Virus record (IMG/VR): IMGVR_UViG_3300028388_004174
Span: 1-20,536 of that record
From: a virus
Direction: 5' to 3' (one strand)
DNA length: 20,536 nt
Of this stretch, positions 5,775 to 11,025 are shown piece by piece (the first letter of the stretch is position 1; each line of letters opens with the position of its first letter). The notes under the pieces are model-generated. The model saw only the letters and a program-made list of their open reading frames with translations, was not told where the DNA came from and did not search any database. The position numbers were made by a program, and so were the translations under genes.

Positions 5775-6590
5775 ATGGCAACACGTAAGACAACCGACGT
5801 TTCTATCGAGGTTCAAGAGCTTCGACGCGAGACTTTCGAGGTCGTGATTCTCGGCGAATCGCCGCTGATCATGAACGCGATGAGCGCAAAAGCGATGCAG
5901 CAGCTCCTGTTGCCTCCGGGAAGAAAGACCGGAGCTGATAAGGCGTCAACCCTGAAACATCAGCCCTATGCAGAGTTTGTGCGCAGCATGTACACCGCGC
6001 GGTCAGAGGATGCGGACACGCTGGCAGTCATTAAGGCGACCGCTCCGAAGGGCGCCATTATGGGCGCGGCTCTCGATATGCCGGGCGCGACCAAAACCAA
6101 GATCGGCAGACTCCTGTTCGTCGAGGGCATCCACGCTACTGACGAGATCGGTATTTTTGGCGTACCCGAAATGATGATGGCCGTGACCCGTTCCGCGGAC
6201 ATCAACAAGACGCCGGATGTGCGCACACGCGCGATATTCCCGACTTGGTGCGCAAAGCTGCGCGTGACCTACACTGTGCCGCTGCTTAATCAGCGCACGG
6301 TGGCCAACCTCCTGGCGGCTGCTGGCATGACGCAGGGCATCGGCGACTGGCGCGTCGAGAAGGGCAGCGGCAACTACGGCCGCTTCCAGGTGGTAGACCC
6401 GCAGCATCCGGTTGTGCAGATGCTGATGAGCACCGGGAACCGCGAAGCGCAGATCGAAGCCATCAAGAGCCCGGCCTACTATGATTCCGAGACGGAAGAG
6501 CTTGCCAGTTGGTATGACTCAGAGATCGAGCGGCGGGGCATGACGGGGCTGCTGGATAAGACCCCGGCAATGGCTGAGATGAACGACTAA
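5775..6590 (+). CDS. Phage early protein of unknown function (271 aa)
   Basis: First gene of the rightward early operon. Recognisable patterns are GESPLIMNAMSAKAMQQLLLPPGRK, KHQPYAEFVRSMYTAR, the Ala/Gly-rich PKGAIMGAALDMPGATKTKIGRLLFVEGI, DVRTRAIFPTWCAKLRVTYT and a Gly-rich GIGDWRVEKGSGNYGRFQV near residue 200. Similar proteins occur beside recombination genes in other phages, but I know no tested function. The 'IMN...', 'G..K' and Gly-rich 'G.G..R...YGRF' spacing recalls RAMP/Cas7-like RNA-binding folds; this is a speculative comparison. ATG 5775 follows an AGAGAG ribosome site. The long leader with repeats suggests post-transcriptional control. Confidence 0.75.
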   Translation: MATRKTTDVSIEVQELRRETFEVVILGESPLIMNAMSAKAMQQLLLPPGRKTGADKASTLKHQPYAEFVRSMYTARSEDADTLAVIKATAPKGAIMGAALDMPGATKTKIGRLLFVEGIHATDEIGIFGVPEMMMAVTRSADINKTPDVRTRAIFPTWCAKLRVTYTVPLLNQRTVANLLAAAGMTQGIGDWRVEKGSGNYGRFQVVDPQHPVVQMLMSTGNREAQIEAIKSPAYYDSETEELASWYDSEIERRGMTGLLDKTPAMAEMND

Positions 6591-6643
6591 CCAGCGCGAT
6601 CCTGCCTAGGGACGGGCGCTGATACAAGTAACCCGAGAAAACT

Positions 6644-7147
6644 ATGATGAGCGAAGCCAACGATCGCAAGCAAGCGATGGCTGCCGAACTCAATCGGCTT
6701 GCTAAACAAAATGGCGGCAAGATCACGCCGAGAATGATCGTAGACGCGGCGCGCGACGAGAACTCGCCGCTCCATGACTACTTCGAGTGGAACGACGATG
6801 TGGCCGCAGAACGATACCGCGAAATGCAGGCCCGAACGCTGCTGCGCAGTGTGACGCTGAAAGTCAGCACCGAGACCAAGAGGTTCGATGTAAACCAATA
6901 CATCCGCGACCCCGAAGCCAAGCCCCAAGATCAGGGGTACGTGAGCGTGACCGCCATTCGCTCGCAGCAAGACCTTGCGAGAGACGCGCTACTCGCTGAG
7001 TTTGACCGCGCCGCCGCAAACCTGCGTCGTGCTCGGGCTTACGCAAAATACTTCAACCTACTGCCGTTGATGGACGAGCTTGAAGATCAGGTTGGGTTGG
7101 CCCGCGCGACCATTGAGTCCGCAGCCGCGAACAGCCAAGCGGCCTAA
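6644..7147 (+). CDS. Phage protein of unknown function (167 aa)
   Basis: The N-terminal half contains KITPRMIVDAARDENSPLHDYFEWNDDVAAERYREMQARTLLRSV, a pattern seen in many phage early proteins with an alpha-helical 'D A R D . . S P L H . Y F E W D' motif. The C-terminal half is a long helix (LLAEFDRAAANLRRARAYAKYFNLL...LEDQVGLARATI), probably a coiled coil used for assembly. No catalytic motif is visible. It starts at ATG 6644 or 6647, 53 bp after the preceding gene; that gap has a possible hairpin, CAGCGC (6592-6597) with GCGCTG (6616-6621). Its recurrent company with the 271-aa type and ERF genes suggests a role in recombination or replication. Confidence 0.75.
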   Translation: MMSEANDRKQAMAAELNRLAKQNGGKITPRMIVDAARDENSPLHDYFEWNDDVAAERYREMQARTLLRSVTLKVSTETKRFDVNQYIRDPEAKPQDQGYVSVTAIRSQQDLARDALLAEFDRAAANLRRARAYAKYFNLLPLMDELEDQVGLARATIESAAANSQAA

Positions 7148-7183
7148 CGGAATCGATTTGCCACGGACGGCGCTGTTGCGCTC

Positions 7184-7266
7184 GGCAAGACACGGCAGGC
7201 ATGGCAAGGCCAGGCGAGGCAAGGCGCGGCCGGGCTAGGCTCGGCATGGCGAGGCAGGCGTGGCGC
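7184..7266 (+). repeat. GGCNN pentanucleotide array 2
   Basis: Starts GGCAA, GACAC, GGCA as in array 1, then runs GGCAT, GGCAA, GGCCA, GGCGA, GGCAA, GGCGC, GGCCG, GGCTA, GGCTC, GGCAT, GGCGA, GGCA, GGCGT and a terminal GGC. The unit boundaries stay in register except at two 4-nt units. It fills most of the 144-bp gap between the 167-aa gene and the nuclease-like gene. Shares 18 identical bases (7183-7200) with array 1, including the one irregular unit. Confidence 0.85.
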
Positions 7267-7291
7267 CGCAGAAAAAAGTGAGGCACTGACG

Positions 7292-7741
7292 ATGAGCAAG
7301 CACACTGAGCGCACAATCGCGCTACTGCAGGAAGCAGGCATGCAATGCGACGTGGTAGAGCGGTGGATTCCCGGCGCAGGAGTACGCCGAGACTTCCTCG
7401 GCTGCATCGACATAATCGCCTTCAACCACGCCACTACGCTAGGCGTGCAGAGTTGCGGCGAGGATTTTGCCCAACACGCGCTGAAAATGCTTGACGAGCC
7501 GAGGCTTGGGCACTGGCTGGAAGCCCCTAAGCGCCACGCCGTGCTCGTCGGCTGGCGCAGGCTAGCCGCGTACCGCAAAGACGGGACGCGAGCCGCACGG
7601 GACCGCTGGGCACCTCGCGTGCAGTATTTCGCGCGATCTGGCGGGAAAGTGATATTTGACGGGCTGGAGCTCGAACACCTGCGCCGCTACTCTTGGCCGG
7701 ATGTCGATCCTATCGACCAGAACCTACAGGGCAAAAACTAA
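7292..7741 (+). CDS. Putative PD-(D/E)XK nuclease-like phage protein
   Basis: 149 aa. The segment VVERWIPGAGVRRDFLGCIDIIAF....TLGVQSCG resembles a minimal restriction/resolvase-type nuclease core: a Glu helix (E24), Asp40 at the end of a strand, and a strand 'LGVQ' (Gln53), where Gln replaces the usual Glu as in some phage members. Later parts (HAVLVGWRRLAAYRKDG, WAPRVQYFARSGG) fit a small alpha/beta nuclease fold. A catalytic Lys after the LGVQ strand is not evident, so activity is uncertain. The ATG is preceded by array 2, with AAAAAAGTGAGG providing a possible ribosome site. It lies close to recombination genes, suggesting processing of branched or damaged DNA. Confidence 0.55.
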   Translation: MSKHTERTIALLQEAGMQCDVVERWIPGAGVRRDFLGCIDIIAFNHATTLGVQSCGEDFAQHALKMLDEPRLGHWLEAPKRHAVLVGWRRLAAYRKDGTRAARDRWAPRVQYFARSGGKVIFDGLELEHLRRYSWPDVDPIDQNLQGKN

Positions 7742-8019
7742 TGTATCCGCGAGTCGATCCACCACCAATAAGAAGGCGGCCCACGTTCCACAGCGGAGAA
7801 GCCTCAGACGGCTCCACGGCCAGCTACTACGAGCTGCCGGAGGGCGCGACAGAGCTGCAAGACCTGATCTCACACCGAGACATGAACGCGCAGATTGGGG
7901 AAATATTCAGAGCATGCTATCGCTACGGGCAGGCATCGCACTCTGACAAGCTTCGGGATGCGCGCAAGATTCTGTTCTACGCGAAGGCTGAAGTAGAGCG
8001 GCTGGAGAAGTACACATGA
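7741..8019 (+). CDS. DUF3310-family phage protein
   Basis: 92 aa. The C-terminal half has the DUF3310 pattern: YYELPEGATELQDLISHRDMNAQIGEIFRACYRYG, then DARKILFYAKAEVERLEKY. DUF3310 proteins are common in phage genomes, often named as nucleotide-kinase-related, but no activity is established. The N terminus (MYPRVDPPPIRRRPTFHS) is Pro/Arg-rich and probably disordered. ATG 7741 overlaps the previous stop as TAATG, so the gene is translationally coupled; a longer open frame to 7693 inside the neighbour is rejected. Confidence 0.8.
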   Translation: MYPRVDPPPIRRRPTFHSGEASDGSTASYYELPEGATELQDLISHRDMNAQIGEIFRACYRYGQASHSDKLRDARKILFYAKAEVERLEKYT

Positions 8020-8180
8020 GCAACGAACTGACTAACACACGCGATCACCTCAAGCGAGTGACGATCGATCTGTACGAGTCTATCGTGCTGCGAAACTACG
8101 TTGCGGCCGAGGATTACGCCGCTACCATCGTCACGCTGATCCATCACATCAAGCGTCTTGAGGGCCTAGATAATCGTTAG
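8016..8180 (+). CDS. Small phage protein (54 aa), function unknown
   Basis: Starts MSNELTNTRDHLKRVTIDLY and ends HHIKRLEGLDNR. It is helical, charged and without membrane segments or known motifs. The evidence for a real gene is the ATGA overlap with the DUF3310 stop (8016-8019) and continuity with the rightward operon. Its last 32 bases run into the 3' end of the convergent Ref-like gene (stop at 8149), an unusual tail-to-tail coding overlap. Confidence 0.55.
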   Translation: MSNELTNTRDHLKRVTIDLYESIVLRNYVAAEDYAATIVTLIHHIKRLEGLDNR

Positions 8181-8442
8181 CTCGCTCAAGCAAGTCTTGC
8201 TCGGTCAGCCCGTAGGTGGCCGCAAACCCGCGCGTTCCGAGCCCGTGCAGCCCAGTCGCTCCTCGATGATGCTCAGGACATAGCGGAATAGCCTCAGAGT
8301 CAGGAGCGCGCTGTCCGAGCCCCTGGCCGGCTCTCAGATGATGAATCTCCGCCGGCGTTCCTGGCATCCCCAGGACGCGACACAGGATGCACCCCTGCTC
8401 CGCCAGTGCCGCTAACCGCTTGCGATTTCGTTTCCCGGTCAC
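8149..8442 (-). CDS. ref: Ref-family HNH nuclease (recombination enhancement)
   Basis: 97 aa, a minimal version of the Ref/RecA-dependent nuclease family known from phage P1, where Ref is a RecA-dependent endonuclease that stimulates recombination. Visible features are the CxxC pair C18/C21 (GCILCRVLG), IHH at 33-35, the GxGLGQRAPDSEAIPLCPEHHRG stretch with C55 and H58/H59, and HGLGTRGFAATYG. These give the zinc ligands and the HNH metal site. It lacks the long basic N-terminal region of P1 Ref. It starts with GTG overlapping the repressor stop as GTGA, so the nuclease is made under the same control as the repressor. Confidence 0.8.
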   Translation of the reverse strand: MTGKRNRKRLAALAEQGCILCRVLGMPGTPAEIHHLRAGQGLGQRAPDSEAIPLCPEHHRGATGLHGLGTRGFAATYGLTEQDLLERANDYLGPQDA

Positions 8443-8711
8443 GCCGGCGGATCAGAGTGCGTTTTGTCTAGGAAGCGCTCGTACAGATGATAGTAGTGGC
8501 TCGCTAAGTCAGGGCGAAGCTGGCCGAGCGTCCAGCCCGTGACCTCGCTTACTTTGTCGCAGAACTCTTCGCTGACATATCCCTGCTTGGCCCACTTGTA
8601 GAGCGTCACACGAGATACCCCGATTCGGTCAGCGAGCGCGCCAAGCCCAGGCTCATATCGATATTGTGACAGCAGATTTTTGATCGCTTCCCGAGCGCTT
8701 TGTGTTGCCAT
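8439..8711 (-). CDS. HTH transcriptional repressor
   Basis: 90 aa. It has an N-terminal helix AIKNLLSQYRYEPGLGALADRIGVSRVTLYKWAKQG, a classic helix-turn-helix with the recognition helix VSRVTLYKWAKQG, followed by VSEEFCDKVSEVTGWTLGQLRPDL, as in Cro/YdaS-type regulators. There is no peptidase or ligand domain, so RecA-dependent self-cleavage is not expected. ATG 8711 has AAGGGG eight bases upstream. It is divergent from erf across a 56-bp gap filled with a large dyad and two overlapping promoters. It most likely represses itself with ref, and erf. It is the second such repressor in the window. Confidence 0.85.
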   Translation of the reverse strand: MATQSAREAIKNLLSQYRYEPGLGALADRIGVSRVTLYKWAKQGYVSEEFCDKVSEVTGWTLGQLRPDLASHYYHLYERFLDKTHSDPPA

Positions 8712-8733
8712 GCGGTTATCCCCTTGCTATACT
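8705..8733 (+). promoter_or_regulatory. Promoter of erf
   Basis: TTGCCA (8705-8710) and TATACT (8728-8733) with a 17-bp spacer. The -35 box overlaps the start codon of the divergent repressor gene, and the -10 box is the left arm of the dyad. Transcription would start near 8740, 28 nt before the erf ATG. Confidence 0.65.
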
Positions 8734-8757
8734 GTAGACTCTAGTATAACACAAGGG
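8721..8757. promoter_or_regulatory. Divergent operator dyad
   Basis: CCCTTG (8721-8726) is mirrored by CAAGGG (8752-8757), and TATACT (8728-8733) by AGTATA (8743-8748). Both TATACT arms are -10 boxes, one on each strand. A repressor dimer bound here would block both promoters. The minus-strand -10 has no good -35, so the repressor promoter may be weak or activator-dependent. Confidence 0.65.
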
Positions 8758-8767
8758 AAACCGCCCC

Positions 8768-9346
8768 ATGACAGAGCACAAAACAATCTATGCGGCACTT
8801 CTTGCCGCTCAATCGAAATTCAAGCCAGCGCTAAAAACGGCGCTGAACAAGCATTTCGGCTCCAAGTACGCCGACCTCCAGGCGTGCTTGGATGCCGTCA
8901 TGCCTGCCCTCTCGGCCGAGGGCATCGTGATTCACTGGAGCCTGCGAAGTACTGACACATGGGTGGTATCGTGCCATCTGTACCATGTCGCCTCCGAAAG
9001 TGGTATCTCCTGCGATTGGCCTGTGATCGCTAGCAAGCAGGACGCGCAAGGCTTCGCGAGCAGCTCGACGTATGCCAGGCGCTATTCGCTTATGGCGGTC
9101 GTCGGCATTGCGCCAGAGGATGACGACGGCAACGCTGCTGCATCGACATCTGCACCGCAAGTTGCGCAAGCAGAAAAACAAGCATCCGCTCTTTTAAGCG
9201 GTTGCATTGCCGCCATTGAGCACGGCGACGACGAGTGGCTCGCTGCAAACGTGCTTGCGGCGCCGCCCTCCGTGCGGGCGGTGATTGCGCGCTCTCTGAC
9301 GGCAGAACAGAAGCGATACCTTGCGTCGCTCAAGGAAGGCGACTAA
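8768..9346 (+). CDS. erf: ERF-family single-strand annealing protein
   Basis: 192 aa. ERF proteins anneal complementary single strands in RecA-independent phage recombination. The signature region is intact: KHFGSKYADLQACLDAVMPALSAEG (28-52) and AQGFASSSTYARRYSLMAVVGIAPEDDDGNAA (93-124). Then comes a variable Ala/Gln linker and a C-terminal helical domain (IEHGDDEWLAANVLAA, LTAEQKRYLASLKEGD). The ATG at 8768 lies 34 nt after the predicted -10 box. No partner exonuclease of the Exo/RecE type is next to it, as is common for ERF. Control by the divergent repressor suggests timed or conditional expression. Confidence 0.9.
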   Translation: MTEHKTIYAALLAAQSKFKPALKTALNKHFGSKYADLQACLDAVMPALSAEGIVIHWSLRSTDTWVVSCHLYHVASESGISCDWPVIASKQDAQGFASSSTYARRYSLMAVVGIAPEDDDGNAAASTSAPQVAQAEKQASALLSGCIAAIEHGDDEWLAANVLAAPPSVRAVIARSLTAEQKRYLASLKEGD

Positions 9347-9374
9347 TGGCCCACTACTACAGGCGTGGGCTGTG

Positions 9375-9779
9375 ATGAACCTCGCTGTTATCTACCACGG
9401 AGACGGCGTGTTGCGGATCGCTGATGAAAATCCGCAGCACCATATGCGCATCGGCGGACAGTACATGATCGACGCGCATGTGACGGGCGACCGGAACGCC
9501 GGCCACCATCGCAAATTCTGGGCGATGCTTCGCTACTTTGCCGAGTTCTTGGATACCCCCATGTCTGACAGCTCGCTGAAGGCATGGGCTGTCATCGGGG
9601 CAGGATGGTTCGACATCGCGCCCGACGGAACGCTGCTCGCGCACAGCATTGCATTCGACGCTATGCCGCAAGCCGAGTTCGAGCGGCTCTATTCTGCTGC
9701 GCTAGACTACTTGCTTCGGGCCGTTGCGCCCGACGCTATGACTAGACAAGATGTCGACGATGCGCTACGCTTTGCATAA
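9375..9779 (+). CDS. DUF1367-family phage protein
   Basis: 134 aa from ATG 9375. It matches the DUF1367 pattern: HHRKFWAMLRYFAEFL near the middle, a short central domain (GWFDIAPDGTLLAHSIAFDAMPQAEFERLYSAALDYLL), and a polar C terminus. DUF1367 members lie in lambdoid nin-like or recombination regions; function unknown. A longer frame from 9321 starts inside erf and is rejected. Between the erf stop and this ATG is a 9-codon reading frame (9346-9375) that overlaps both by one base (TAATG and TGATG) and could carry ribosomes across. Confidence 0.75.
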   Translation: MNLAVIYHGDGVLRIADENPQHHMRIGGQYMIDAHVTGDRNAGHHRKFWAMLRYFAEFLDTPMSDSSLKAWAVIGAGWFDIAPDGTLLAHSIAFDAMPQAEFERLYSAALDYLLRAVAPDAMTRQDVDDALRFA

Positions 9780-9815
9780 CACACGATTGCCTCTGTCGTT
9801 TCTCCTGTGCTGCAT

Positions 9816-9844
9816 GCCCCGTTTCTCCTGCGGGGCTTTTTTTT
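9816..9844 (+). terminator. Intrinsic terminator after the erf operon
   Basis: GCCCCG (9816-9821) pairs with CGGGGC (9831-9836), 9-nt loop, followed directly by eight T (9837-9844). The loop contains GTTTCTCCTG, also present at 9798-9807 as a direct repeat. Strong rho-independent terminator for rightward transcription. Confidence 0.93.
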
Positions 9845-9865
9845 GCTTAATGTGTAAGTTTCGGG

Positions 9866-9894
9866 TTGACAGGTAGGCAGCAGGCGTCTATACT
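9866..9894 (+). promoter_or_regulatory. Near-consensus sigma70 promoter
   Basis: TTGACA (9866-9871) and TATACT (9889-9894) with a 17-bp spacer: perfect -35, one mismatch in -10. Transcription would start near 9901, 21 nt before the ATG at 9922. No obvious operator dyad overlaps it, so the cassette that follows may be expressed constitutively, including from a prophage. Confidence 0.85.
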
Positions 9895-9921
9895 GAGCAA
9901 CAACTAGACGCAGGGCAACAA

Positions 9922-10200
9922 ATGAACGCCTTTAAGGCAATAACTTTAACGGATTTCTACCGTCTCGCCGGGATAGGGTTTGAAAACCCAATTACCGACG
10001 GCCTAGTCGCCGCTGAGTCTTGCCTTTGCACGTGGCGTCGTGGACGTGGCTCGCTGATGATCTGCCCTGAGCGCGACGAATGCCCGTCAGATACGCGACG
10101 GCGTGCAGAACAACAAGCTAGGAAGCTGACCGAAAGCACGGGCAGACAATACAAAGCCGAGGCGGGGATTGCTTCGTGCTGGTTTGTTCTTGAGGATTAG
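9922..10200 (+). CDS. Small cassette protein, unknown function
   Basis: 92 aa, starting MNAFKAITLTDFYRLAGIGF. It contains four Cys (SCLCTW, MICPERDECPS) between about residues 33 and 55, possibly a small metal site, then a basic helical region (RRRAEQQARKLTESTGRQY). No family is recognised. It is the first gene behind the strong promoter, with a GCAGGG ribosome site about eight bases before the ATG. Position as lead gene of a self-contained cassette makes it a candidate accessory or host-interaction gene. Confidence 0.65.
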   Translation: MNAFKAITLTDFYRLAGIGFENPITDGLVAAESCLCTWRRGRGSLMICPERDECPSDTRRRAEQQARKLTESTGRQYKAEAGIASCWFVLED

Positions 10201-10203
10201 AAA

Positions 10204-10491
10204 ATGGCTAACCACACCCCCTGTTGTCAACGCCGGCACACTAAGCGGGCCGTTCGCGGCGCGCTGCGTCAGGCAGCGCGGCTGCGCATGCGCGATATTG
10301 GCGACAAGCGCCGGCTTGCGCTAGATGACCTGGAGGCGTATCGGAATGCCCTTTTCGGCAAGTACGTCGCTCAGTGGCAACAGCATCAACACGAGTTGAT
10401 GGACTACATCGAGCGCATAGACGCCGAACTAGTCGAGCTAGCCCGAGTCGTCGACGGCTCGCCGGAAGGCGAGGACGGAGTTTTGACATGA
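10204..10491 (+). CDS. Small basic, coiled-coil-like protein, unknown function
   Basis: 95 aa. A basic N terminus (CCQRRHTKRAVRGALRQAARLRMRD) is followed by a long amphipathic helix (FGKYVAQWQQHQHELMDYIERIDAELVELARVV), predicted coiled coil. No known domain. It starts 3 nt after the previous stop and overlaps the next gene as ATGA, so the cassette is one transcript. A DNA- or RNA-binding role fits the basic region, but that is inference. Confidence 0.65.
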   Translation: MANHTPCCQRRHTKRAVRGALRQAARLRMRDIGDKRRLALDDLEAYRNALFGKYVAQWQQHQHELMDYIERIDAELVELARVVDGSPEGEDGVLT

Positions 10492-10652
10492 GGCCATGCA
10501 AACGATGCGGCAGCTACGCTATCAACCCTACCCGCCACGGTCGAACCAAAGGAGTTGACCTTGACCTCTGTGACGTTTGTTACTGGCGAAAACGCGCAGA
10601 AACCGCTGAAAAACGCCTCACTGACCAGAGCAAAAAATCGGAGGAAACATGA
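10488..10652 (+). CDS. Small zinc-ribbon protein
   Basis: 54 aa, starting MRPCKRCGSYAINPTRHGRT. Two CxxC pairs (C4/C7 and C28/C31) 20 residues apart form a probable zinc ribbon, followed by a charged helix (RKRAETAEKRLTDQSKKSEE). Such miniature zinc proteins are frequent in phage accessory regions and may bind nucleic acid or a host protein. ATGA overlaps on both sides (10488-10491 and 10649-10652) strongly support it as a gene. Confidence 0.7.
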   Translation: MRPCKRCGSYAINPTRHGRTKGVDLDLCDVCYWRKRAETAEKRLTDQSKKSEET

Positions 10653-10804
10653 TGCTTGAAGCCCTACTCGATCCGCTGCTGGCCGTGCTCCTGATGGCCG
10701 CCTGCCTATTCCTGGCGTTTGCCGCGCTAGGTGCGTGCGCGTGGCTCATCGATGGCCATCATCCGCGCCACCTTTCGCGTGTGCGAAACCGTCGTCGCGA
10801 GTAA
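10649..10804 (+). CDS. Small single-span membrane protein
   Basis: 51 aa. One long hydrophobic segment, LLAVLLMAACLFLAFAALGA, covers about residues 10-29, then a short basic tail with HHPRHLSRVRNRRRE, which by the positive-inside rule would be cytoplasmic. The ATG has a strong GGAGG five bases upstream and overlaps the zinc-ribbon stop as ATGA. Too short and too isolated from lysis genes to call a holin; a membrane-acting accessory or spanin-like function is possible but unsupported. Confidence 0.6.
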   Translation: MMLEALLDPLLAVLLMAACLFLAFAALGACAWLIDGHHPRHLSRVRNRRRE

Positions 10805-10809
10805 AACGC

Positions 10810-11022
10810 ATGGACTATTTTGAGGCACACGCAACGTACATCACGCTTGGCTCAGACGTGATCCGATTGCAAGACGGGGCTAACGCTATTTCCATTGCCG
10901 AAGAAGCAAACAGGCGCCAGCGGGGCGGCGACTCTGAACCGGACGTGATCGCTGACATCATCAAAGCCTACGGCCTAGGTTGCACGCGTTTGACAGCGTT
11001 TGCCCTGGCGGCAGGAGGCTAA
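10810..11022 (+). CDS. Small cassette protein, unknown function
   Basis: 70 aa, starting MDYFEAHATYITLGSDVIRL. Acidic, alpha/beta-looking, with ISIAEEANRRQRGGD and VIADIIKAYGLG helices. No family is recognised. A longer frame from 10735 is rejected because it would overlap the membrane gene heavily. It ends 3 bp before the stop of the tail spike gene on the opposite strand, with no terminator between, so the two transcripts should run into each other. Confidence 0.6.
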   Translation: MDYFEAHATYITLGSDVIRLQDGANAISIAEEANRRQRGGDSEPDVIADIIKAYGLGCTRLTAFALAAGG

Positions 11023-11025
11023 GCA

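Noticed and set aside
5636-7266. CRISPR array or mini-CRISPR from the GGCNN repeats
   Set aside because: Units are 5 nt with no spacers of constant length and no Cas genes nearby.
9321-9374. Longer N terminus for the DUF1367 protein
   Set aside because: It would start inside erf, and the family pattern begins at MNLAVIYHGDG.
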